Shown: piece after piece, positions 1-7,489 of the stretch | Layout: each line of letters starts with the position of its first letter | Position numbering within the stretch: the first letter of the stretch is position 1 | Origin: JBCCSZ01 sp039199225 | GTDB lineage: Bacteria > Bacteroidota > Bacteroidia > Chitinophagales > Saprospiraceae | Assembly: GCA_039199225.1 (NCBI GenBank) | Contig: JBCCSZ010000211.1 | Location: forward strand, 1 to 14,088 | Reading direction: 5' to 3' | Length of the DNA stretch: 14,088 nt | The notes under the pieces: generated by a model | Told to the model about the DNA's origin: nothing | The model's database searches: none | The model's input: the letters and a program-made list of their open reading frames with translations, nothing else | Program-made: the position numbers and the translations under genes

Positions 1-23
1 GCAGAGTCGATTTGTTTTTCCAT
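1..23 (-). CDS. proA: Possible 5' end of glutamate-5-semialdehyde dehydrogenase (partial, runs off the left edge)
   Basis: Only the first codons lie in the window. An ATG at position 23 on the minus strand opens a frame reading MEKQIDS and continues off the edge. It begins three bases after the proB stop codon on the same strand. proB and proA are commonly adjacent and co-transcribed in bacteria, and ProA reduces glutamyl phosphate, the ProB product. The assignment rests on position alone, because eight residues are too few to identify a family. No Shine-Dalgarno sequence precedes the ATG, which is usual for Bacteroidota. Confidence 0.4.
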
Positions 24-26
24 TTT

Positions 27-1118
27 TTAAACAGCTTCGATGTATAAATAATCATAATGAACGAGGGCTTTCTTGCCGCTCTTGCCCAGATAATTGGCTG
101 CGGTTGCAGAACTGTACTGAGCAATCCCCATACCAATGAGTCCTTTTTTCTCGCAGACGATTTCAACGATGTCGCCCTTTTCGAAGGCACCATCAATTTG
201 GAGGATGCCCACGGGAAGTAGACTGCTGACCTTGTTTTTGTCACACAAAACATTGGATGCACCCTCGTTGATCAATACCTGTCCTTTTTTTCCTGACTCA
301 TTGTAGGCAATCCATTTTTTGACGTTGGATACTTGTTCTTTTGCAACGAAGGTGGTGCCTTTAGCATTGCCTTCCAAGACCTCCAATAAAATCCCTGCCT
401 TTTTGCCATTGGCGATGAAGGTTGTAATGCCCACGCCAGCTGCCTTTTGCGCAATCCGGGCTTTGGTATGCATACCTCCCCGGCCAAAGGTGGAGCGAGT
501 TGGATTGATGACGGAAAGGTGCTTTTTATCTCCGGGAAAAATCTGGTGGATTACGCGACTATTGGCCTCTTCCGGATGCCCATCGTAAATGCCGTCTACA
601 TTGCTGAGGATGATCAAGGCATCTGCATCGGTCATGGCTGCAATGAGGCCCGCCAGTTCATCGTTATCGGTGAACATCAACTCACTGACAGAAATGACAT
701 CGTTTTCGTTGACGATCGGAATGATTTGGTCGCGCAGCAATGCCCGAAAACATTCCTTCATATTGAGGTAGTGGATTCGGTCGCGAAAATCTTCCTTGGT
801 GGCCAAAACTTGCGCGCAGTAAAGGTCGTAATTGGAAAAGAGGTCGAGGTAGATGTTCATCAGCTTGATTTGTCCGACGGCGGCATAAACCTGGCGACTA
901 ACGACTTTGTTGAGTTCGCCACTGAGTTGAACGACGGCCTTTCCAGCGCCAACGGCTCCGGAGGAAATCAAAATGATTTGAATGCCCTTTCTTTTGAGTG
1001 TTGCAATCTGATCGATCAATTGACTAATGGCGGTGATGTCCAACAAGCCATCGGGTCTTGTGAGTACGTTCGTACCTACTTTGACAACTACTTTGTGAAT
1101 ACTTTTTTCTTGGTTCAT
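27..1118 (-). CDS. proB: Glutamate 5-kinase with C-terminal PUA domain
   Basis: Cytosolic enzyme that phosphorylates L-glutamate to glutamyl 5-phosphate with ATP, the first and usually proline-inhibited step of proline synthesis. The 363-residue product has the normal full length for the PUA-containing form (about 360-370). The amino-acid kinase domain covers roughly residues 8-260. It shows KVGTN at 13-17, SSGAVGAG at 52-59, the substrate loop IVNENDV at 135-141, FTDNDELA at 149-156, and GRGGMHTKARIA at 212-223, the counterpart of the GTGGM-TK loop in E. coli ProB. A PUA domain follows at about 278-355. The ATG at 1118 is chosen because the kinase fold begins about eight residues later. It is probably the first gene of a proBA operon continuing off the left edge. 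No clear promoter motif was found upstream, only a short inverted repeat at 1239-1260. Confidence 0.96.
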   Translation of the reverse strand: MNQEKSIHKVVVKVGTNVLTRPDGLLDITAISQLIDQIATLKRKGIQIILISSGAVGAGKAVVQLSGELNKVVSRQVYAAVGQIKLMNIYLDLFSNYDLYCAQVLATKEDFRDRIHYLNMKECFRALLRDQIIPIVNENDVISVSELMFTDNDELAGLIAAMTDADALIILSNVDGIYDGHPEEANSRVIHQIFPGDKKHLSVINPTRSTFGRGGMHTKARIAQKAAGVGITTFIANGKKAGILLEVLEGNAKGTTFVAKEQVSNVKKWIAYNESGKKGQVLINEGASNVLCDKNKVSSLLPVGILQIDGAFEKGDIVEIVCEKKGLIGMGIAQYSSATAANYLGKSGKKALVHYDYLYIEAV

Positions 1119-1468
1119 TTGGATACTGTGTATCTCTTTTTTGAGATTCTACGTTCAGAACAATCAGATGTTTTTAATAGTGGGAAAGGAATTGTAAATA
1201 AAAACGAACAAAACCATTTATTAGACAATTTCTATAGTAGGTCTTTTACTGTGAAGACCTTGCAAATAAGTGATCATAAAAGCTGTTGCCAATTCTTGGT
1301 TCAGCTGTGAGCAAGCGGTTCATCGCTATTGGTTTAGCAGCGAGTCGGAAAAGCTTTCAGACAAGCGATTGGTTCATTTAATTTTACGAACTGCTTATTT
1401 ATCCGGATATTGTAAAAATTGAAAACAATTAACCAAAGTGCTGCAAGGCACGTCATAAAAATGTAGGT
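1119..1468. other. Divergent intergenic region between proB and the aconitase gene
   Basis: These 350 bases separate leftward proB from rightward aconitase and should hold promoters for both. I searched both strands by eye for the Bacteroidota -7 motif TAnnTTTG and found no exact match. Visible small structures are a 7-bp inverted repeat (1239-1260), a 10-bp palindrome TATCCGGATA at 1400-1409, and a small AATTG/CAATT hairpin with an AAAA loop at 1417-1430. No gene is supported here. A rightward open frame crosses the left half, but it is the antisense shadow of proB. Confidence 0.6.
1239..1260. repeat. Perfect 7-bp inverted repeat upstream of proB
   Basis: AGGTCTT at 1239-1245 and AAGACCT at 1254-1260 are perfect inverted copies separated by eight bases. 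The element lies about 120-140 bases upstream of the proB start and about 210 bases upstream of the aconitase start. It could be an operator half-site pair or a small hairpin. No T-run follows on either strand, so it is not a convincing terminator. A repeat of this size could also arise by chance. Confidence 0.35.
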
Positions 1469-3748
1469 ATGCCATTTGATATTAAAATGATCCAGGCTCA
1501 TTACGAGTCACTTCCAGAACGGGTCGAAAAAGTGAAAAAAAAGCTCAAGCGCCCGTTAACCCTGGCTGAAAAAATTCTTTATACCCACCTTCACCCAGAG
1601 TCTCCCCTCAAGAAATACAAAAGAGGAAAAGATTATGTTTTTTATGCTCCCGACCGAGTGGCAATGCAAGATGCAACGGCACAAATGGCATTGTTGCAGT
1701 TTATGATGTCTGGTCGCGATCAAGTTGCTGTGCCTTCGACCGTACATTGCGATCACTTGATCCAAGCTAAAATTGGAGCAGACAAAGACCTAGCAACCGC
1801 TAATGATGTCAACTCAGAGGTGTACGACTTTTTGCAGGCCGTCTCCAACAAGTATGGCATCGGATTCTGGAAGCCTGGTGCAGGGATCATCCACCAAATC
1901 GTTTTAGAAAATTATGCTTTCCCGGGAGGAATGATGATTGGGACAGATTCACACACTCCTAATGGTGGCGGCCTGGGAATGATTGCCATTGGTGTGGGGG
2001 GCGCCGATGCCGTCGATGTGATGGCAGGAATGCCTTGGGAATTGAAAAAACCGAAGCTAATCGGCGTCAAGCTGACGGGCTCTTTGAATGGCTGGACGTC
2101 TGCCAAAGATGTGATCTTAAAAGTGGCTGGCATCCTTACAGTAAAAGGCGGTACCGGAGCCATCGTCGAATATTTTGGTCCGGGAGCTAAGCGCTTGTCT
2201 TGCACAGGTAAAGGTACCATATGCAATATGGGAGCGGAGATTGGGGCGACAACTTCCATCTTCGGTTACGATACCTCAATGGCCCGTTATCTCGAAGCGA
2301 CAGATCGTGCTGAAATTGCTAAATTGGCCAACAAGGTGAAAAAGCATCTGACGGGCGATCCGGAATGTTACAAGGAGCCGGAGAAGTATTTCGATCAGGT
2401 CATAACCATCAACCTTTCCAAATTGGAGCCTCATGTCAATGGGCCTTACACGCCGGACCTTGCCTGGCCGATTTCCAAATTTGCAGAGGCGGTAAAGGAA
2501 CATAATTATCCAGCCAAGCTCGAGGTTGGGCTGATTGGCTCTTGTACCAATTCCTCTTACGAAGACCTCGATCGCGCTGCCTCTGTTGCCAAGCAGGCGG
2601 TTAAAAAGAAATTGAAAGTAAAATCGGAATTTACCATCACACCAGGTTCAGAGCAGATCCGCTTTACGGTGGAGCGCGATGGTCTGCTGAATGCTTTTGA
2701 AGATATTGGAGGGATGGTTTTGGCCAATGCTTGCGGACCCTGTATCGGGCAATGGGCGCGCCATACCGATGATCCAAATCGCAAGAACTCCATCATTACT
2801 TCTTTCAACCGGAACTTCTCCAAGCGCAACGATGGCAACCCAATGACGCACTCTTTTGTGGCTTCTCCGGAGATCGTTACAGCGCTTGCCATTGCAGGAG
2901 ATTTGACTTTCAACCCACTGACCGATAAGTTACTCAACGAAAATGGTCGCCGTGTGAAACTCAATCCGCCCATTGGAAAAGAGCTGCCACCCAAAGGGTT
3001 TGATGTCGAAGATGCCGGTTTCATTCCGCCAGTTGAGAATGGAAGTGGGATCAAGATAAAAGTCAATCGCTCATCCGATCGTTTGCAATTGCTCAAGCCA
3101 TTTAAGCCCATTACCAAGGAGCAGGTAGAAGGCATGCGGATTCTCATCAAGACCAAAGGAAAGTGTACCACAGATCATATTTCAATGGCAGGGCCTTGGT
3201 TGAAGTACCGCGGACACCTGGAAAATATCTCCAACAACTGTTTGATCGGAGCGGTCAACTACTTCAATGAAGAGACCAATAACGTGCTCAATCTTTCCAA
3301 GGGCCGCAAAGGTGGTTATATGGCTGTGCCGGATTCTGCTCGTCATTACCAAAAGAAGAAGATCGGTACGGTTGTCTTCGGGGAGGAAAACTATGGCGAG
3401 GGTTCTTCTCGTGAGCACGCCGCCATGGAGCCTCGGTTTTTGGGTGTGATGGCTGTCATTGTCAAGTCGTTTGCGCGCATCCATGAAACCAACCTGAAGA
3501 AGCAGGGGATGTTGGCGCTGACCTTCAAAAATAAGAGTGATTACGACAAAGTCCGCCAAGATGATTTTATCGACATTGTCGACTTTGAGGATATGGCTCC
3601 CGGTAAACCGCTGACTGTTCGCTTGCGTCATGCAGATGGTACAGAAGAGACTTTCCTGGTCAACCATACCTATAACGAAGCCCAGATTGATTGGGTTAGA
3701 GCTGGTTCGGCTTTGAATAAGATTCGCGAAGAATTGGGCGTGAAATAG
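1469..3748 (+). CDS. acn: Aconitate hydratase, mitochondrial-type
   Basis: [4Fe-4S] enzyme of the TCA cycle that isomerises citrate to isocitrate via cis-aconitate in the cytosol. The three cluster cysteines are visible: Cys359 in GSCTNSSYEDL, and Cys422 and Cys425 in ACGPCIGQW. Their spacing matches mature mitochondrial aconitase (358/421/424) with an offset of one. The swivel domain near the C-terminus carries the substrate-binding GSSREHAA at about 645-652. At 759 residues it has the length of the mitochondrial class and is shorter than the roughly 890-residue AcnA/IRP1 class. A mitochondrial-like aconitase is known in Bacteroides, so this class fits the phylum. The start is the ATG at 1469. 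A nearby ATG at 1461 is followed at once by a stop. The gene stands alone and ends just before a strong hairpin terminator. There is no sign of truncation. Confidence 0.97.
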   Translation: MPFDIKMIQAHYESLPERVEKVKKKLKRPLTLAEKILYTHLHPESPLKKYKRGKDYVFYAPDRVAMQDATAQMALLQFMMSGRDQVAVPSTVHCDHLIQAKIGADKDLATANDVNSEVYDFLQAVSNKYGIGFWKPGAGIIHQIVLENYAFPGGMMIGTDSHTPNGGGLGMIAIGVGGADAVDVMAGMPWELKKPKLIGVKLTGSLNGWTSAKDVILKVAGILTVKGGTGAIVEYFGPGAKRLSCTGKGTICNMGAEIGATTSIFGYDTSMARYLEATDRAEIAKLANKVKKHLTGDPECYKEPEKYFDQVITINLSKLEPHVNGPYTPDLAWPISKFAEAVKEHNYPAKLEVGLIGSCTNSSYEDLDRAASVAKQAVKKKLKVKSEFTITPGSEQIRFTVERDGLLNAFEDIGGMVLANACGPCIGQWARHTDDPNRKNSIITSFNRNFSKRNDGNPMTHSFVASPEIVTALAIAGDLTFNPLTDKLLNENGRRVKLNPPIGKELPPKGFDVEDAGFIPPVENGSGIKIKVNRSSDRLQLLKPFKPITKEQVEGMRILIKTKGKCTTDHISMAGPWLKYRGHLENISNNCLIGAVNYFNEETNNVLNLSKGRKGGYMAVPDSARHYQKKKIGTVVFGEENYGEGSSREHAAMEPRFLGVMAVIVKSFARIHETNLKKQGMLALTFKNKSDYDKVRQDDFIDIVDFEDMAPGKPLTVRLRHADGTEETFLVNHTYNEAQIDWVRAGSALNKIREELGVK

Positions 3749-3775
3749 TCCGATACTCTTTGCTATACAAAATGT

Positions 3776-3816
3776 AAAACGGTTTGAAGTCAACAGCAGT
3801 CTTCAAACCGTTTTTT
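3776..3816. terminator. Strong, probably bidirectional intrinsic terminator
   Basis: A perfect 14-bp stem is formed by 3776-3789 (AAAACGGTTTGAAG) and 3801-3814, with an 11-nt loop and a run of six T on the plus strand (3811-3816). On the minus strand the stem is followed by TTTTACATTTT, so it can plausibly stop transcription from both sides. It lies in the 88-bp gap between the convergent aconitase gene and the leftward membrane/lipoprotein gene, where a shared terminator is expected. Confidence 0.9.
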
Positions 3817-3836
3817 CGTATTACAACACTAGATGC

Positions 3837-4763
3837 TTACCTGCCAAAAGTATCGTAATAACGTTCGGCATGCCGCTCGTATCGCTTGAGCAAATCAATG
3901 TTCTTTTTTTCTACCTCCGTCAATAGATGCCGGATGTCTGTAGATACGGGAATGTACCAATCAATGTATTTGTCGAAAATGAATCGCATCTTCCGGTTCT
4001 TAAAAGAGTAGCCATGACGAGCATAGATGGAATTGCGGATGATTTCCAGGTCGCCTCTGTACATATTTTCGACATCTTCCTTCAACAACAAAGTAGTAGA
4101 TGGATTAAACTTAAGGACATCCTCGGTGATGAATTCCCCTTCTTCGGGTACTTCTTCTGTATGGGCCGATAACTCAGCCCATTGGACATCCTCGGGTAGT
4201 GCCAGGTTTGGATTGTAAGCAAAGCGGCGCTTGTTCAAATCATAAGCTCTTTTGCTCACAGCTAACTTGGGGTTGTAAGCATCCCAAGTTCCTTTCATTC
4301 TACTTTGCTCGGGGGCGATGGTGAAATTGAAGATGCCATCATAACGGTCGTCGCCGGGCTCTCGGACTTCGACGATGTAAATCTTGCTGCTTTTGCGAAT
4401 GCTTCCTTGGAACGGGCGATCATTGCCCGCCACAACGCTGTGGCCATAGAGGCTGTCGCCAGCAATGGAGTCAATGGAGATATTTATTTTATTGTAGTAA
4501 ACATAGCTTTGGCGCGTATCGTACTGGATTGCCTCGAATTCGCCAACATAATAGCCTAGTAACTGTTCCGTGGGATTGCCTTCTACTTCCTGCTCTGTAG
4601 TAGTCGTATCCACCGAAGTTTCGACAACCTCTTTTTCTTCAATATCTGTTTGTTCAACATTTATTTCTTCGACTACCTGATTGTTGTCATTGGTAGGCTC
4701 AGATGGCGATTCATTACATGCCCACAACACAAGCAGGAGGCAGAAGGGGAGATACCATTTCAT
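3837..4763 (-). other. Embedded lipoprotein module with its own start codon and YARHG domain
   Basis: If translated from the internal ATG at 4763, this part yields a self-contained 308-residue lipoprotein. Residues 1-15 (MKWYLPFCLLLVLWA) form a signal peptide, Cys16 lies in an LWAC lipobox, and a low-complexity acidic linker follows. A beta-strand-rich region shows GYYVGEFEAI and later FNFTIAPEQSRMKGTW. The C-terminal YARHG domain has IYARHGYSF at about 246-254, then a W/Y-rich and charged helical end. YARHG domains occur in extracytoplasmic proteins of bacteria and are thought to act at the envelope; no substrate can be inferred here. A lipobox 200 residues inside a protein makes little sense, so independent translation is the simpler reading. 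It is given as an alternative product within the fused frame, not as an extra locus. Confidence 0.6.
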
Positions 4764-5402
4764 AATAGAGGTCTTTTTTTTGAGTTGTTTTGTTCGCAAG
4801 ATAAGCCATTCTGCGATGAGAAGATTCAAAACCCAGCCGAGCCAAGCGACGATCCGGTAAACATCCATCGGTCGAGGTTCAAAAAAGGCAACAATCAAAA
4901 ACTTCCAGGCCCGCAATGTAATGGCCGAAAGGGCAAGGGCAAAGCTTCTGTACATCCACCTTTTGTGCGCCTCGACATCTCCCTGCCGAATGCGCCATAT
5001 GGCCATCCAACTGAAAGTCATCCAAAGAATGGCCAACAGACAAAAAGCCAATTGGGAGGACCAGCCTCCGTTGGCATACCAGCCTATAATCAATCCGGAT
5101 GGACCTGCCAGCAGTACGCTGACCGAGGCGTAAATCCAGCCACTGCCGCGATGCAGCCAGGGATGCTGTTTACGAATCCAAGTGGAAAATTGTGTGAATC
5201 CCGCTGGGAGTACCAGCATAGCAGAATAAACGTGTAGAAAGAATGCCCATTGGTAGTGGGGCAAGCTAATGTACGATTGCTTGATCCGAAGAAAGGCCAC
5301 ATCCAAATCCAGGGGGACATACTGCCAGGTGATTCCTGCCATCAGATAACAAAACCAGGCATAAATCAACAAAAGCAGATAAGGAGCAATTCTTCGCATC
5401 AT
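3837..5402 (-). CDS. DUF2306-type membrane protein fused in frame to a YARHG-domain lipoprotein
   Basis: One uninterrupted frame encodes two proteins' worth of sequence. The first 213 residues are a multi-pass membrane protein with about six hydrophobic segments and DUF2306-like motifs (HPWLHRGSGWIYA, AHKRWMYRSFAL). Its function is unknown. After a basic KQLKKKTS stretch comes a second ATG and a typical lipoprotein signal, a serine/threonine/glutamate-rich linker, a beta-rich middle region and a C-terminal YARHG domain (YARHG at about residues 460-464). The frame is also open to a GTG at 5429. The ATG at 5402 is preferred because MMRR followed at once by a hydrophobic segment looks like a genuine membrane-protein start. 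The gene lies downstream of fadD on the same strand with a 54-bp gap and probably shares its transcript. A run of eight A at the junction makes the fusion suspect: one A fewer would give two genes overlapping as ATGA. Confidence 0.75.
   Translation of the reverse strand: MMRRIAPYLLLLIYAWFCYLMAGITWQYVPLDLDVAFLRIKQSYISLPHYQWAFFLHVYSAMLVLPAGFTQFSTWIRKQHPWLHRGSGWIYASVSVLLAGPSGLIIGWYANGGWSSQLAFCLLAILWMTFSWMAIWRIRQGDVEAHKRWMYRSFALALSAITLRAWKFLIVAFFEPRPMDVYRIVAWLGWVLNLLIAEWLILRTKQLKKKTSIMKWYLPFCLLLVLWACNESPSEPTNDNNQVVEEINVEQTDIEEKEVVETSVDTTTTEQEVEGNPTEQLLGYYVGEFEAIQYDTRQSYVYYNKINISIDSIAGDSLYGHSVVAGNDRPFQGSIRKSSKIYIVEVREPGDDRYDGIFNFTIAPEQSRMKGTWDAYNPKLAVSKRAYDLNKRRFAYNPNLALPEDVQWAELSAHTEEVPEEGEFITEDVLKFNPSTTLLLKEDVENMYRGDLEIIRNSIYARHGYSFKNRKMRFIFDKYIDWYIPVSTDIRHLLTEVEKKNIDLLKRYERHAERYYDTFGR
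4774..4781 (-). repeat. A8 homopolymer at the junction of the fused gene (T8 on the plus strand)
   Basis: On the coding strand the frame reads CTC AAA AAA AAG ACC, giving a run of eight A followed by G. It contains the heptamer A AAA AAG in the zero frame, the same slippery sequence used in E. coli dnaX. With seven A the frame becomes AGA CCT CTA TTA TGA, and that stop (4760-4762) overlaps the downstream ATG (4761-4763). A -1 shift with eight A would instead terminate at a TAA about 20 codons later. The tract therefore decides whether one or two proteins are made. Confidence 0.85.
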
Positions 5403-5456
5403 ATACACACCACTTGATAACAAACCCACAAAGGTCAGATTCCGTTGCGACGAGGC

Positions 5457-7118
5457 TTACTCCTTTAAGGCTCGTCTCAGAATTTTGCCCACATTTGTCT
5501 TAGGCAAATCCTCACGGAATTCTATTTCTTTGGGAATTTTATAGCCCGTGAGCTTATCCCGGCAAAAGGCAATCAATTCGTCTTTACTCAATGAACTGTC
5601 CTTCTTGACGACAAAGAGTTTGACGACCTCTCCGGACTTATCGCTAGGGACGCCAACAGCTGCGGCCTCCAATACCTTGGGATGCTGAACGGCGACCTCT
5701 TCTACTTCGTTTGGATAGACGTTGAAGCCAGAAACGAGAATCATATCTTTTTTGCGATCGACGATTTGGAAGAATCCATCGGTATGCATTTTGGCGATGT
5801 CTCCCGTACACAACCAGCCTTCCTCTGTGATCGTTTTGGCAGTCTCATCGGGGCGGTTGTAATATCCCTTCATAACCTGCGGACCTTTGATTTGTAGCTC
5901 CCCAATGACCTCTGGCTCCACTGGATGGCCTTGCTCGTCGACCACCCGCATGTCTGTAGATGGTACTGGAATACCAATGGTTCCCAACTTGCCGGTCCCA
6001 TCGTACGGATTAGTCGTTGCAACAGGAGAAGACTCCGTCATGCCATAACCTTCGGCTAAAAATACGCCCGTGACTTTCTGCCAGCGTTCAGCAACCGGAA
6101 CCTGAACCGCCATGCCACCCCCAACGACCACCTTGAGGCTGTCGAAGTTGAGTGCGCAAAAGTCTTTGTTATTCAACAAGGCATTAAATAAGGTATTTAC
6201 GCCTGTCATAAGAGTAATCGAATGATCTTTAAACGCTTTAACAACCGTTGATAAATCCCTTGGATTGACAATCAAAACGCTTTTACTACCAATTGTCATC
6301 AAGGACAGGCAATTGACCGTAAAGGCAAATATATGGTACATCGGTAGGGGAGAGAGAGCGACTTCCTTGCCCTCTTTGAGAAAAGGCGTCATCGTTGCTC
6401 TAATCTGTAGCATGTTGGCTACGAGATTGCGATTGGTCAGCATGGCGCCTTTGGCAACCCCTGTTGTTCCGCCCGTGTATTGCAGAAGAATAACATCATC
6501 TGGTTTGCCGCGATGGACTTCCAAGCTGAACTTCTTGCCTTGTGAAATAGCCTCACTGAAAGTAACGATATTTGGAATGCTGTATTTGGGGACCATCCCC
6601 TTGATGTATCGGATGACAAAGTTGACGATGGCTCCTTTGAAAAAGCCCAGCATCTCACCGATGCTTGTGACGATGACCGTTTTGATGGAGGTCTTTCCAA
6701 TGATTTTTTCCAGATTGGCGGCAAAATTTTCCGCAATGACGATGGCTTTTACCCCCGAGTCGGTGAATTGGTGTTCCATTTCGCGAGGCGTATACAGCGG
6801 ATTGGTGTTGACGACTATGAGTCCTGCCCGCAGCGCTCCGAACAGTGCAATCGGATACTGAAGCAGGTTGGGCATCATCAGGGCGATTTTATCTCCGGGC
6901 TCCAAGCCACGGGAGCGTAGGTAGGCACCAAAAGCCATGGATTTTTTGTCGAGTTGCTGGAAGGTCAGCGTGCCGCCCATGCAGGCGAAGGCATCTTGCT
7001 TATTGTACTTTTCAAAAGTTTCGGCAAAGAGATCGACCAGATTATCATAGGCGTTGGGGTCGATGTTAGCAGGTATGCCGTTTGGATAGTTTTTGAGCCA
7101 GGGCCGTTGTTCATTCAT
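5457..7118 (-). CDS. fadD: Long-chain fatty-acid--CoA ligase
   Basis: Activates long-chain fatty acids to acyl-CoA through an acyl-adenylate, feeding beta-oxidation or lipid synthesis; normally a peripheral inner-membrane enzyme. The 553-residue product resembles E. coli FadD (561) along its length, for example in ALMMPNLLQYPIALFG and NPLYTPRE. Adenylation motifs are intact: the P-loop YTGGTTGVAKG at 214-224, GYGMTE at 357-362, TGD at 438-440, the FACS signature region around KKDMILVSGFNVYPNE at 456-471, and the probable catalytic Lys545 in GKILRR. The start at 7118 is an ATG followed by NEQRPWLKNYP, aligning with the FadD N-terminus. It is the first gene of a leftward pair with the DUF2306/lipoprotein gene. 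No Shine-Dalgarno sequence or exact -7 box is visible upstream. There is no sign of damage. Confidence 0.95.
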   Translation of the reverse strand: MNEQRPWLKNYPNGIPANIDPNAYDNLVDLFAETFEKYNKQDAFACMGGTLTFQQLDKKSMAFGAYLRSRGLEPGDKIALMMPNLLQYPIALFGALRAGLIVVNTNPLYTPREMEHQFTDSGVKAIVIAENFAANLEKIIGKTSIKTVIVTSIGEMLGFFKGAIVNFVIRYIKGMVPKYSIPNIVTFSEAISQGKKFSLEVHRGKPDDVILLQYTGGTTGVAKGAMLTNRNLVANMLQIRATMTPFLKEGKEVALSPLPMYHIFAFTVNCLSLMTIGSKSVLIVNPRDLSTVVKAFKDHSITLMTGVNTLFNALLNNKDFCALNFDSLKVVVGGGMAVQVPVAERWQKVTGVFLAEGYGMTESSPVATTNPYDGTGKLGTIGIPVPSTDMRVVDEQGHPVEPEVIGELQIKGPQVMKGYYNRPDETAKTITEEGWLCTGDIAKMHTDGFFQIVDRKKDMILVSGFNVYPNEVEEVAVQHPKVLEAAAVGVPSDKSGEVVKLFVVKKDSSLSKDELIAFCRDKLTGYKIPKEIEFREDLPKTNVGKILRRALKE

Positions 7119-7489
7119 ACGAAAAATGATTTTACAGAACAGTAAGTCATTGGGCTGAAATCAATTAGCCGCTTACCGGGGGCCGTATTGGTTGTATCCC
7201 CATATTGTTTTGAATACCCGCTCTTGTCCATTATAGATCAATGCTTTGGCGGACGTTTGGGCGGAATTTATTTATACAGCACTAAAAGTACGAATTTTTC
7301 AGGCTCTGCTAAAATACCTAACTGCTTAACTTCCAATCGATTTGTCTTTTTTTTACGCAGAAATTATCTTACCTTTGCCCGGCTAAAAATAAATTATTCA
7401 CCCGCCTGTGAAATTCAAGCCGGATTTAGCAAAGTAAAATCATCTTTCCGGAAGCTGGAAACAGGCTACAAACAACGAGATTTTCAATT
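7119..7489. other. Divergent intergenic region between fadD and rpsA
   Basis: These 371 bases carry the 5' ends of leftward fadD and rightward rpsA. An exact -7 box facing rpsA is at 7370-7377. The implied rpsA leader of about 105 nt is GC-richer than the flanking DNA and includes a TTCCGGAA palindrome at 7446-7453. No exact TAnnTTTG box was seen on the minus strand for fadD. No gene is supported; the open frame crossing it lacks protein-like composition and has no recognisable family. Confidence 0.6.
7370..7377 (+). promoter_or_regulatory. Probable rpsA promoter, Bacteroidota-type -7 box
   Basis: TACCTTTG matches the Bacteroidota sigma-A -7 consensus TAnnTTTG exactly. It is 112 bases upstream of the rpsA ATG in the correct orientation. 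The -33 element is poor: the nearest TTTG (7341-7344) is 25 bases away, longer than the usual spacing of about 17-23, and the expected position is only a T-run. Transcription would start near 7384 and produce a leader of about 105 nt. Confidence 0.5.

Noticed and set aside
447..1310. Open frame of 287 codons on the plus strand opposite proB
   Set aside because: Almost all of it is antisense to intact proB, and the translation shows no family features. Only its last part covers the intergenic region, without a coding signal.
1311..1430. Loose direct repeats (AAGCGGTTCAT and AAGCGATTGGTTCAT) upstream of the aconitase gene
   Set aside because: The copies are imperfect and differ in spacing, and no third copy is present. 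They do not form a convincing operator array.
4774..4781. Programmed -1 frameshift at A AAA AAG as in dnaX
   Set aside because: The heptamer matches, but a -1 shift gives only about 20 odd residues before a stop. I saw no stimulatory hairpin or upstream Shine-Dalgarno-like element. The A7/A8 length question is the better explanation, so I do not call it programmed.
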